The notes under the pieces are model-generated. The model was not told the origin of the DNA and searched no databases. It worked only from the letters and a program-made list of their open reading frames with translations. From Fennellomyces sp. T-0311 (Eukaryota; Mucoromycota; Mucoromycetes; Mucorales; Lichtheimiaceae), in NCBI GenBank assembly GCA_025266875.1, contig JALLLT010000088.1:1-64000 (forward strand): a stretch of DNA of 64,000 nt, given 5' to 3'. This document shows, in pieces, positions 1 to 10,003 of the stretch (its first letter is position 1; every line of letters begins with the position of its first letter). The translations under genes and the position numbers were made by a program.

Positions 1-1959
1 GCTTCTGCAACTCGGTATGGCGAGCGGTAAGCGACTTTGCCTGGAGGTGTGGGTAACCGCACAACTGCTTCCGGCATCGTACAGTAAGCATCTTTTGGAA
101 TAGCGGCATTAGCGTCCAGGTAAGGGGCAATAGCATCCAGAAAGTCTTGGTGTTGCTTATCGTTGCCTACTGGGCTGTTATTTGGCACGTACTCATCAGG
201 CATGGTAGGCGGATCTCTGGGAATTCCCGGCCGGTGCCAGCAATAAGGAAGGTTACCAATGAAAATACCGAAGTGATGTTTGATGTCATTACCAATGGAA
301 ATCTCAGCGTTACCATGTAAGTTAAACACTTCAAAGTGATGGCGGATAGCTTTGTTGTTGCAAGAAACATGTAATTTATTTTTTGTCACTCCTATTCTAG
401 GTACAAGTGTGTCCTTATGTGCAGTGTGCACTTGACCGGAACGAGGCTCTACTTGCCAACCCATTTGCCGGCACAACGACAAAGACACAGTGCTATGGGT
501 GGCACCAGGGTCGAGGAGCGCAAGGAACTTGTGTCCTTCTAGAAAGATAGGAATGTAATATGAGCGTGTGTTCTCAAAGGAAAACTCATGTGAAGACTGT
601 GTAGACTTACAATCTGTGCAAGGCCCAACGGCCAAATCCAAATCCGACATGACAATGTCTGGGTCGCCGTTGTCATCGTCATCATCCTTCTTTGGAGGAG
701 GCATGGTGTCGACGACGTCCGAAGAACGAATGGCAACCGAGGTGCACTTGTGATTGGGGACCCAAGGGGCACCACACTTACGACAGAGGTTGCCGCGAGA
801 AGCACGAGAAGAGGAAGAGGAAGAGGAACCTGAAGAAGGACCAGCAGAAGAGGAAGCAGAAGAAGACGACGAACCACGGAACGGATTGTGCATCGAAGCT
901 GCGAGCCAACAGAACCTTGAGCTAAAATCTTAGCCCGAGCTTGGCAGTCGATGGTGTCGTGGCCACAGCGACCATGGACTTCGCAAAAATGCGAACCTCG
1001 GTCAACGCGACGGCGTTTGGCATCCTGAGAGGACGACGGACCACGAGAAGAAGAACCACGAGAAGAAGCAGCAGCTGAAGAGGAGGAGGAAGAGGAAGAC
1101 GAAGGACCAGCAGAAGAAACAGGATGGGAAGACCCACGTTGGCAGTTGGCCAAGCGGTTGCGAGCCTTCTTCGCTCCTTTCTCCAAGGAGAGACAAGAGA
1201 TGAAAACCCGGCCAAGGTGTTCTTCTGATCCCAGGAAGACCAGCACGGGCGGTGTACACCCGGTCCTGCAGGTCAGGAACCAAAGCGTCAATATACTTAT
1301 TGACCATGACGAAGTCATCGCGGCCTTCGCATCGCGCCGGAGTTTCTCGAAACGTGCCGTGAACAAGGCAACGTCTCATTCTTGAGCATGCGGATATCCA
1401 TCAGCTGCTCGGTCAGCTCGGCAATGCGGTCAGCTTCGTCAACATCGAGATCCTCAATGAGACGGGCGCGGGCAAAGGACCAAGGCTCATTCGTGTGGGG
1501 CTCGAGGTTCATGGAGAACCAAGAACGGTGCTCTGGAGAGAGCAGCATGGGAACGAAACGGGGCCAAGTACAATCCAAATCAAAGTCGTCGCCACGGACA
1601 ACGTCTTCGAACTTGGTGAGGCAGTCCGACAAAGTGGGGAAGGTGGTCGAGGAAGGCTTCCAAACATAACCAGCCCACTGGAAACAAGAAAGGTTGGTAG
1701 GCGCACGGCCAGAGCATTCGGTGGGGACCGAAGTGGAGGGAGCAAAGAGCGACTGGGCAGTGACAGCGGCCGCGATTGCCTCTTCGAGGCGAACCATATG
1801 GGCCTTGATGGCGTCAGCTTCTGGAGCGTCGCGAGCAATGGCCTGGGTAAACTTGCAAGTGATGCGAGCAAGCTCATCCCTGAGCTCACCGATGGCAGTG
1901 GAGGCGATGGCCCGCATGGAGACTGAAGAGAAAGAGTTGGAACCAGTATAGGAAGACAT
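1..1959 (-). pseudogene. Ty3/gypsy gag-protease fragment, frameshifted, runs off left edge
   Basis: Reading the minus strand from an ATG at 1959, the first about 190 residues resemble a retrotransposon Gag with a WAGYVWKPSS-type capsid segment. The reading frame then changes at least three times between about 1380 and 900. Recognisable Gag pieces lie in different frames: FEKLRRDAK, NKYIDALVPDLQDRVY and LGRVFISCLSLEKGAKKA. A serine-rich linker follows, with two zinc-knuckle-like clusters (CEVHGRCGHDTIDC near 950 and CRKCGAPWVPNHKC near 770). From about 540 down to position 1 a retropepsin-like segment begins with LLDPGATHS, so proline replaces the usual T/S of the D-T/S-G motif. It leads into a CTMPEAVVR stretch that matches gypsy B of this window just before its reverse transcriptase. 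RT, RNase H and integrase would lie outside the window. The frame breaks show a decayed copy. Confidence 0.8.
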
Positions 1960-2255
1960 GGTGGAAACTTGGCAGGTAGTAAGAAGAAGTAAGGTAGGTA
2001 AAAAAAGTAGAGTGTCAAAGGAGTTCGCAAAAAAAAATGTGATATTCTCAAATAAGATCAGACGTGAAAGTGCGAGACCGAATTAAAGATGTTTTTATTG
2101 ATGACAAACTACTCAGATATTTATATTGTTGAAGCGGTCGGGATGAACGCTTCTTGGTGATGTTCTGAATCCATGTTTAAGCAGCGATATAGGACGAGCG
2201 TCCTGTTATGTAACTTATCCATGTTTCGGGTAAACTCGATGAGTCCTTTGATGTC
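1960..2255 (-). other. Non-coding; probable LTR/promoter of the left gypsy fragment
   Basis: I see no convincing gene here. On the minus strand an AT-rich stretch with a TATAAATA-like box (around 2125) lies upstream of the gag start at 1959. This is where a 5' LTR of the left gypsy fragment would be expected. No second LTR copy is in the window, so its ends cannot be set. The junction near 2255 is also where the integrase reading frame of gypsy A stops being recognisable. The left element may therefore have inserted into or next to gypsy A. Confidence 0.35.
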
Positions 2256-5200
2256 CTAATCTAGATCAAAGTAGTTTTGGACAGATGTTGGCAGAAACTG
2301 GACCAATGGATGACGTACGGTTGGTGCCGTCGAAAGAACGAATAGAATGGATGTGTCTGAGCCTGAAACAAGAAGGCATTCTCTGTGGGAAGGTGTAGGA
2401 TACGACACTAGCAGGGCAAAAGGCTGTTCTATGACTGGTACAGGATGCAATTGCTCTTGTCTGACTGGTCGGCCTTGCTTCTGGCAGCGATCGCATTGGA
2501 GTATGTAATTTCGTACATCTTTAACCATGCCATACCACCAGTATCGTCGTTTGAGTTTTTCCAATGTATTTTGCATTGCTTTTTGTCCTCCGAGTGGATG
2601 TTCATGCGCCATGTAGATTGCTTCGCCCACTTGATTTTTCTGGAGAACCAGTCTTGGTAGTGTCTTGGCTCTTCGATAAAGCTTGTCGTTGTTGACGAAA
2701 AATTTGGTATACTGTCCTTTGAGGCGTTTTCTGATTTCCGGTGTAATATTCTTCGGGTATTCGAGTGTTTCGATATAATATTTCAGTGCTTCGTAATAGT
2801 TGTTGTTCATTTTTCTGATGGTATTGATTCTGGTACTGATAAGGAAATTGTATCGCGGTTGAGTTTAATGATGTTCCGTTGTGGTCAAATTGTTGGAAGT
2901 TCAGGTGTTGTAAGGAAATTGCTGCTGGTTGATGTTATTCGGTGAAGATTGATAATTCTGGACGGCGGTTGAGTTTAATGACTTCCCGTTATGGTCGATT
3001 TGTTGGCTATTTCTCGATGAATCCGGGTAGCCTGGAAAGGTAATCGACATTCGTATGTCTCTTGCCACTTCGATGAACAATTTCGAAATCGAATTGCGTG
3101 AGATACATAACCCATCGGGCTTGTGCTCCAAATAGATGGTCCGAGGAGGTAATGATTCCCTTGATTCCTGTATTGTCGACTTGAATGATAAACTTGCGTC
3201 CAAATAAAAGAGGTCGTAGTTTCTTGCAAGCCCAGTAAACACATAGTAGTTCCAATTTTACGGCTGAGTAACAGGTTTCGGTGGCTACCGTGGCTCTCGA
3301 TAGATACTCAATAACTCGTTCAAGTCCATTTTCGTCCTTTTGGCAGAGGATGCTACCCAGTCCTTTAATACTTGCGTCGCATTGGACTATAAAAGGTTGG
3401 TCGCTGTCGAAATCCAGTAGGGCTAGGATAGGGGGGCTAACAAGGGCTTCTTTTAGCTTGTTGAATGCTTCAGTTGCTACAGAAGTCCAAGCCTTGGCAT
3501 TGTCCTTGGTTAAATCATGTAAAGGTCGTGCAATAGCAGCAAAGCTGGGTACGAAACGTCGATAATAAGAGGCTAATCCGAGGAAAGCCTTGATTTCGGT
3601 CGTGATTCTTGGGATAGGGATTTCTTGTATCTTTTTTATCTTGCTGCTGTCCAGTTGGATACCTTCATCGTTGAATACATGGCCGAGAAATGAGATCGTC
3701 TTTTGAAAAGTGTGTCTTGCTCGGTGAAATCGTGAGTCCACCAATTCGTAGGCATTGACACATGCGTTGGATTGCTTGTAAATGCTGTTGCGCTGTTCGT
3801 GATGTTAGGTAATGTCGTCGCAGAATACAAAACATGATCCGGCATCGATCAAAGGTAAGAATACGAGATTGCAGAGACGTTGCATTACTGCACTTGAGTT
3901 GGTGCAGCCCATGACCATTCGCGTATATTCATACAAAGTGCCGTTGTGTGGGGATATAAAAGCCGTTTTTTCAATGCTGGATTCTTCAATCGGGACTTGA
4001 TGGTAAGCCAGAACTACATCGGCTGTCGATCGGTATTTAGCTCCTCCAAGGCGGCTAAATATACTCTCGCAAGTCGGTAAGGGGTATGCGTCGCGCTTGA
4101 CAAGTTTGTTGACTCGCCTAAAATCGTTGACACACCTCCAGGCTCCACTTTTCTTCTTGACTAGCAATATAGGACTAGCCCATGGTGATGTGGATGGACG
4201 GATAATTCCAAGGCTAAGCAGCTTGTCAATTTCTTCCTTGAAAGCTTGGGATTCAACTTGGGAAACTCGATACGGACGAGTTCGAACTGGTACGGCATCT
4301 CCGGTGTCGATTTTGAAAGTAATCAATGAGGTACGGCCGATATTGGTACCATCCCAATTGAAGACATCTTGATAGTCGCGGATAATTTCATAAAATTCCT
4401 TGATAATGTCAGGGTCTTCAATTTCAGGCTTTGAAATCATCTGTTTCCGTTCTTCCGATAATGGGATGGGGTCAATCTTGATCTGGGTTTTGCTTGTTGG
4501 TAACTTTTCCATGGCTTCGTCCTCGGGCAAGTATGTACTGATAAGCATTGGGGGCGAAAGCATCAATTTGGTGTCAAGTCCATTGCTGATTGTTATGCGG
4601 AATGTCGTTTGTCCTGGTTCAATATAGGTTCTGTGAAAACCATGATGAATTTCGTCCTTCAAATTTCCGTATTCTGGTACAAATTGTAATCGTTTCGTCG
4701 GGGGCACCACCAAACGGCCTGTTACAGATGTACTATCATTTGACGAGATAGCAACTACTTCCATAACTCGAACCTTGTAGTGATTTGTAGTGTGATCCTT
4801 TTGCAGGGGTGGTCCATCTCCAATATCCACTGAGGCGTGCATGAACATGAATTCTTGATCCTTGTTTTTCCTTTTTTTTGGAAAAAGGGGGGATTGATAT
4901 CGTAGGCATGGCATTCAAGGTAGTTCTTTGTCAACAAGTAATCGAGTGTATACGCGCCCAAAATTGTGCCTTTGTTGATGATTTTCTTGTCCGGTCTGTG
5001 GTTGAAAATGTTGATGGTAAACTTGGAATCACCGTAATAAATATCTGTTCCGTTGATATATTGCATTTGGTGCAGGGACAGGTAGAGAGCGGGTTCAAAA
5101 ATGAGGAAATCGTACGCTTGCTCTGGTAGAACACCGTGGATGCTGAAGGTCCCGGCATTCTCTGGAATAGAAATCTCGTGAACAGTGGTTATGAGATATA

Positions 5201-6310
5201 CTAAGGTTCCGTCAACCTCACAATCCTTTTCGATCTTTATAAGTTCGCGTTTGGGGATTTCGTCCTTGACAAGGTGGAAAAATTCGACTTCTTTGGTGCT
5301 TTGATCGAGTTCTTCATCTGAGTTGGTTCTTGATTTGCTGGAATCACTGTCATCCTGAGATAAGGTGTCGTCGTCTGAGGTGTCCTCATCCGTTGAATCT
5401 TCTGTGGATTCATCGCTAATTTCCTCGGAAGAAGCTTCACGAAGTTTGTACCAATTTGGAGGTAGAGGAGGCGGCATTACATGTTTGGCAGAATCCTGAA
5501 TGAAAGTGAGAGGTGCCGTAGCAATCTTGGGACTTTGATGAACTTCCAATAGTCCGGTCTTGAAGTTGATAGAAACATCCCCTTTGCTGAGCCAATTCGT
5601 TCCCAAAATCAGAGGTACGGGACATGTTGCTATAACTTCGACGTTTGTGGTGACTGATACCTCTCCGTTTACTTGAATCTTTAAGTCATGTACGGTGCCT
5701 AGTGCAGCTTGCTTGCTTCTGTTTCCAAGTGTAAAGACTATGTTCGAGGGTTCATTGATTCATAACTTGAGTTGGTCGCAAAGTTCTTTTGATATGCACG
5801 ATCGTGCGGCTTTTGAATCGATCAAAACATGGATAAGCTTTCCTTGTACAAATAGAGGGGCGTAAGCTGCGGTTGAATCAATTTCTTTGCTGGTATCCAA
5901 CACGTTGAGCTGTTGACGTTTCTTTCGAATTGATGTTGCCGAATGAAGTTCTCTTCGTAGTGCAGGTGAAATTTCAATAAGATCCTTGAAGCTGATGTTG
6001 GCAGTACGAAGCATGGCATCCTGGATGATATTGTATTCAATGGCAGGTTTTTGGCGTTTTCTTCGAGCTGTTTTCGCTTTTTCCTTTCCTTTGGTTTTTG
6101 TTGCACTGGCATCGATCATCTCTATGTCCGGGGAATAAGATGATGCGGCCACGTGGTCTGCTTCAGGTTGAAGAGTTTGGTTGTTGGACTCAGGCTGGAG
6201 CGTCATGGGAGATTCACGTATTGTTGTGACCGGTGCTGATACGGAAGGAATTTCTTTGTGTATTGGCTCGTCAAAGTGTATTTTCTTGTTCTTTTTCGCT
6301 GTTTTTCTGG
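2256..6310 (-). pseudogene. Gypsy A pol (protease-RT-RNase H-integrase N-part), decayed
   Basis: On the minus strand the protease-like stretch LIDSKAARSC (near 5820) has DSK where D-T/S-G is expected. An in-frame TGA at 5762-5760 interrupts an otherwise open frame that continues into ILGTNWLSKG. A frame change sits at a run of T and G near 4870-4895. RT follows in 4914-3805, ending with FCDDIT, a Y/F-x-DD box. Two more shifts lie between about 3805 and 3700. RNase H and its connection domain (QCDASIKGLGSILCQK; HRSGKRHTNVDYLSRL) occupy 3744-3007. The integrase H2C2 finger (H..H about 2650, CDRC about 2480) is readable in 2810-2430, but the DDE core is lost. The several breaks argue for a dead copy. 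Confidence 0.8.
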
Positions 6311-6318
6311 CTTCTTTA
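6311..6318. repeat. 8-bp target site duplication of KDZ1, left
   Basis: CTTCTTTA lies directly outside the left terminal repeat and is repeated at 14203-14210 outside the right one. Both copies belong to the gypsy A reading frame. Eight-base duplications are the known signature of KDZ/Zisupton elements and also of hAT. Confidence 0.92.
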
Positions 6319-6603
6319 CACCTCAGGCGGACCGATTGATACTCAGTTTGGAAACTGTAAACCCCTCCGCCATTCTGTAGTACCACCTTTGCAATCCACG
6401 CGGTGTCACACCGTGCTTTACCGCTGACTCACCAATATAATTTAAAAGGTACCCCCCTTTACGAATTTGCTCTTTTTTTCACTTTTATTTTCCAACCTAA
6501 TGAGCGACCACACGACTATCCAGACCCAATCTGAACCAGCAACTGCATCTGCCATACCCCAGCGTATGCCTCAGATGGAACCTCGTACTAGAAAAGTATC
6601 AGC
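6319..6603 (+). repeat. KDZ1 left terminal inverted repeat (285 bp)
   Basis: It is identical to the reverse complement of 13918-14202, and the match ends at 6603/13918. It contains a near-palindrome GCGGTGTCACACCGT around 6403 that could be a transposase-binding site. It also contains the promoter region, start codon (6500) and first 34 codons of the accessory gene. Confidence 0.97.
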
Positions 6604-7692
6604 TTGGAACGCTTTGGTGTATCTAGTTTATCAAGGGGAGGAAAACGACAAAGAAAGTATGAATAAATTACTGTACTGTTACATTTCTGCATAATGTTTA
6701 TAGTTATAATATACTGCATAGAGTGGCGTGGAAAATTGATCATAGAGGATCCAGAGATTGGTCCTACGATGGCAGAAATCGCCGATGGATACCGTGCTAT
6801 GAGTACTGCTGATGTCGAGCTTCTCAAAGAGAAGGCAGTAGAGATCGATAATGCGAAGAACTCGATTGTTGATGATCATCTCGAGCGTGCCGAAGTTGGA
6901 GCCACTCTTAGACGTAATATTAGAACGATCATTTCGAAAATGGCTGCTCAATTGGATTGGGATGTCACTGTTCTCATGATGTCGCCTCGTGGAAATGAAT
7001 ACGGAATGACTCTTCCATTATGTACTAGCAGTAAATATTTGGATGAAAGTATATATGATGTATTGAAATATTACATTATAGAACGCTTGTATGAAGTTGT
7101 CAGTGAGCTTAAGGTTCACGAATATTTTGGTTACATATGTGGCAGTAAGTTAGAGGATATGGTATGCAATACAACTGTTACGTACGTACTGATATAAGCA
7201 TACTCAAGAGGTATATGAAGTACCACCAGGTATGAGTGTGATAGTTCTATTTTCGCTATTGTTAATATCTTTTAGTGAAAAAACCTTTTCAATACTCGAG
7301 AAGCCAAACAAAAGATAGAGGCGAGGTACAGAAAAAGCTATTCGCTGATTATAGTAAGTATAAATGAAATACATAACAATGTATATGAATTAGAATTCCC
7401 TAAATATACATTTATAGGTACGAAAACTAAAGGAAAAGTAACAAACATCAACTGGTCCAGTTTTAAGCGTATCATGATTGACGGAGAGTACCGATATCGC
7501 AACAAAAAATACTGCGTTGATTTAATCGGCCATGATTTTAAAACTGCTACCGCACCAAACCTTTCAGCAGACTGTAATACTTGGAAAGTTCTGTCGAAGA
7601 AATTCGATAAAAAAACTCTGCGGTTTGAAAGCTTTGACTGCAATGGCGCTGCAGGAAATAGCTCAGATCAAATAAATGTAGATGATCAGTAG
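6500..7692 (+). CDS. HMG-box-like accessory gene of KDZ1, multi-exon
   Basis: Exon 1 starts at ATG 6500 inside the terminal repeat. It ends at about 6656 with a GTATGA donor and resumes at 6722 in phase 1. The joined region holds RKVSAWNALVYLVYQ, then GPTMAEIADGYRAM and a charged helix. The layout of three helices, an aromatic residue in helix 1 and P.M.EIA..YR.M in helix 2 resembles an HMG box, so I infer DNA binding. Later exons (to about 7030, about 7080-7150, and 7430-7692) carry a conserved C-terminal segment with WSSFKRIMIDGEYRYR and APNLSADCNTWK. KDZ2 carries a homologue (31885-30728) with the same intron position and phase. The function is unknown; it may help the transposase bind DNA or be cargo. 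Exon borders after exon 2 are approximate. Confidence 0.7.
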
Positions 7693-8048
7693 TAGTAGTA
7701 GCTCGTTAACGAAAAATATAACGAATATCATATGTTGTTATAAGTATGCTTATCTATAATATAATAGACAACTCCCGAAAACCCTCCAGAAATCTCCTTC
7801 CTTATTTGGAATACAGGCACCGTTTTTTTTTATACCCTGGCTCTTTGTGTTGAAAGTCCTTATAAGAATCTTTATAACTGCCTCTGCCATGAGTGAAAAC
7901 TTCCTTGATAAAACTGCTACCGAGATTTTGAATCAAAATGCTGAAATCAATATTGTGAGATCTACTCATCGCTCAAATGGCTCGAATGCGAACATAAAAA
8001 AAAATGATTTGGTTGGACTCATCGAAGTAAGCATTCCGCAGAAAAATC

Positions 8049-8655
8049 ATGTGGAAGGCCATGTATTCCCCTCTGGGACGTCATAATCACGCTCAACGTG
8101 GCTGTCGTACTCGCAGGGTACCTCAACCACTTGCGGCTCATCATAGCCAGCTTGCTGTCGCCTGTGTCTCTGGCGCCAATGTTGTCGACGGTAAGGAATC
8201 GGCTAACTATCAAAGACATGTTTTGCCGGTAATGGATGTCCAGCGTGATGCGTGTGGTGCGCGTGTCTGGCCCTGAGAAGATAGTCGCGTGAATGAAGAA
8301 ATAGGCCGAGCCTACCAAATATGCTTCTGCCATGGTATTGTCGATCTTCCTCCCATCCCTGCCCCACCTCAACTTCTTAACTTGCCGGATGACTCTGGCC
8401 TAATGAGAAATCATTTTTTATAACATTTGCAAGTACAACACTGCATTTCTGATTAAGTCTTTGGGTGCTATGGTCGAACATAACGATATCAATGCTCGCA
8501 ATGGAGCATATGCGTTTCGCATCCACGATGGCATATACCACCGAATTAGTCCATTGGTACCTGAAGGAAACGTCCCTCCCAGTTTCACGGAGATTTACAT
8601 CTATGACACTGCTGAACAGCAAGTTAATAGACGCGCCGATATTTTTGAAAGTTAG
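8049..8655 (+). pseudogene. Decayed Helitron helicase-like fragment
   Basis: Two plus-strand pieces match the conserved N-terminal region of Helitron Rep-helicase proteins. The first ends with DACGARVWP, then an in-frame TGA (8274-8276), then AYQICFCHGIVDLPPIP and PPQLLNLPDDSG up to a stop near 8402. A frame change leads to the second piece, which reads KYNTAFLIKSLGAMVEHND and then NGAYAFRIHDGIYHRI and FTEIYIYDTAEQQVNRR up to 8655. The Rep nuclease and helicase cores are absent, so the element cannot be autonomous. The same TGA and frame change occur in copy 2. The decay therefore predates amplification of this lineage. Confidence 0.75.
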
Positions 8656-9192
8656 TTGTATGCAACTTCGAATGAGAATTGAGATTTCAGAAAAAAGCCA
8701 AGGGGCAACAAATACTTAGGTGTCCATCAAAATCCTGGCTCATGAATCTCTTCTTCCTTCCGTATTGATGATAATCGTCGATAGCGGATACCACTTGCAA
8801 CAATGTGTTCAACACCATTCCACAAGGCAAAAGAAATATTAGTACTTCCTATATATGTATAGCAATGTGCTAACTTATTTTCTAATCATAAAATAAATGG
8901 ACTGAATGTATGCTACCTCAGCATAGGTGCAGGATGACCATGCTACATTGGACAGATATGTAAGTTTACGTTAAATATCAGTGGCTCATAGGTAATGGTC
9001 ACATTTCTTACAGACGTCTAGCTATCTTCTGTTTGCGCTTCCCGATGCCAAAACGGCAGAGGAGTCATGGGGTATAAGCATCTGAGCCGTCTGTGCTCCA
9101 TCCAAGATGACTACACTCAGGTACTTCTCACCCATCAGACCGGGATAGCAAACTCTAACAAGGACGATACACGATACAAGGAATTACTATAC

Positions 9193-9381
9193 AGTCGAAC
9201 CCCGGTTTGTGCAGCTCCCGTTTCGTGCAAAACCTCACTATATGCATCAAAGTATTTGGAATTCTTAAAGCGGTACAAAGCAGGTATGACTGTATGGACT
9301 ATCTCCCGGTTGGTGCACAACCTCACTGTATGCATCAAAATATTCGGATTTCCCTGTTCTGCACAAGGCGGGGTTTGACTG
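9193..9381. mobile_element. 189-bp MITE, Tc1/mariner (pogo-like) type, TA duplication
   Basis: It begins CAGTCGAACCCCGGTTTGTG and ends with the imperfect inverse CACAAGGCGGGGTTTGACTG. TA flanks it at 9191-9192 and 9382-9383. The corresponding place in the second Helitron copy (about 40608) has a single TA and no insert, giving a direct empty site. The CAGT-GAACCCC terminus and TA duplication point to a pogo/Tigger-like origin. It has no coding capacity and must have been mobilised in trans. Two internal segments (TGCA..ACCTCACT.TATGCATC.AA) are near repeats of each other. Confidence 0.88.
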
Positions 9382-9475
9382 TACCAATACTTCTGTATAA
9401 TAAATTTCAAAAGCTTATTTCAGCAAGCGGTTGTCTCTAAGCAATAATATAAATATGTGCATGTCGTATACTTAG

Positions 9476-9722
9476 TGTTAGGGTTGTTAGGGTTTAGTAA
9501 TAGGGTTTAGTGTCCGGGTGTAATATAGGATTTAAGATGGCTGAGTCGGCTCACCGATGAATGACCCGAAGCGTAGCGTAGGGGCTCATTCAGTCGAGCA
9601 AAGCGAGACAGGTAACGACTCGGCCATAAGGTTTAGATGACGAGCCGGCTCACCGTTGAATGACCCGAAGCGCAGCGAAGGGGATCATTCAGTCGAGCGT
9701 AGCGAGACAGGTGACGTGCTCG
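9476..9722 (+). repeat. Helitron 3' end: TTAGGG-like tract and two tandem large palindromes
   Basis: A tract at 9476-9511 holds three degenerate TTAGGG/TAGGGTTTAG units. Two related palindromic units follow, 9539-9625 and about 9638-9722. Each has an outer stem (for example ACGAGC..GCTCACC with GGTGACGTGCTCGT) and an inner stem GAATGACCC with GGG-ATCATTC. Motifs GAAGCG.AGCG and CGAGCG.AGCGAGAC fill the loops. Helitrons normally end with one short hairpin. The doubled structure is shared with copy 2 (40700-40951). Confidence 0.7.
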
Positions 9723-10003
9723 TATTATATAATATACACTAGGTGCCGTAGATCTTTTACTGAGAGCTACCTGCATGATGGATGATTACTTAGCGATATG
9801 TGTTTCTGCTCTATTGTCGAAGTGGCTCATTTATAATAAAGTAATAAACATGCTTCTTGTTGCGGTGGATATATTGACACTTTGAATGCACGAGATATAT
9901 TAACGCTTTTGTTCTTTTAGCACGTTTCATAATTATGATAAATAATATATATACTGATGCTTGACGCATTATCTAAGGGTTCCTTTTTTCTTGTTCGCTT
10001 CCA
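9723..10003 (+). other. Non-coding: 5' flank of KDZ1 transposase
   Basis: AT-rich sequence between the Helitron end and the transposase start. I see no gene. It presumably holds the transposase promoter. A TATATATA stretch lies near 9945, about 60 bp before the start codon. Confidence 0.4.

Larger units (their letters stand above)
7753..9722 (+). mobile_element. Helitron-like element, copy 1 (inside KDZ1)
   Basis: The 1970-bp unit starts TCTATAATATAATAG and ends GTGACGTGCTCG. It is nearly identical to 39170-40951, apart from a 191-bp insertion (the MITE plus a TA). The flanks differ completely outside these limits and there is no target duplication. In both copies the base before is A and the base after is T, as expected for Helitron insertion between A and T. 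The 3' end CTCG departs from the usual CTRR. It carries a decayed fragment of Helitron helicase-type coding sequence (8049-8655) and a large 3' palindromic structure. It sits just after the stop codon of the KDZ1 accessory gene. Confidence 0.75.

Noticed and set aside
539..1366. 275-codon minus-strand frame as one intact protein
   Set aside because: Only part of it (zinc knuckle and serine linker) belongs to Gag. The rest is out of frame with the neighbouring Gag pieces.
2816..3000. TGTTGTAAGGAAATTG near 2903 as the partner LTR of gypsy A (compare 16012)
   Set aside because: The similarity covers only about 17 bases and lies inside the pol tail, next to a short local duplication. It is not enough for an LTR call.
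8019..8372. 117-codon minus-strand frame inside the Helitron-like element (also 39435-39788)
   Set aside because: It is conserved only because the two DNA copies are nearly identical. The plus strand reads as decayed Helitron protein (CFCHGIVDLPPIP) over the same bases, so this is a shadow.
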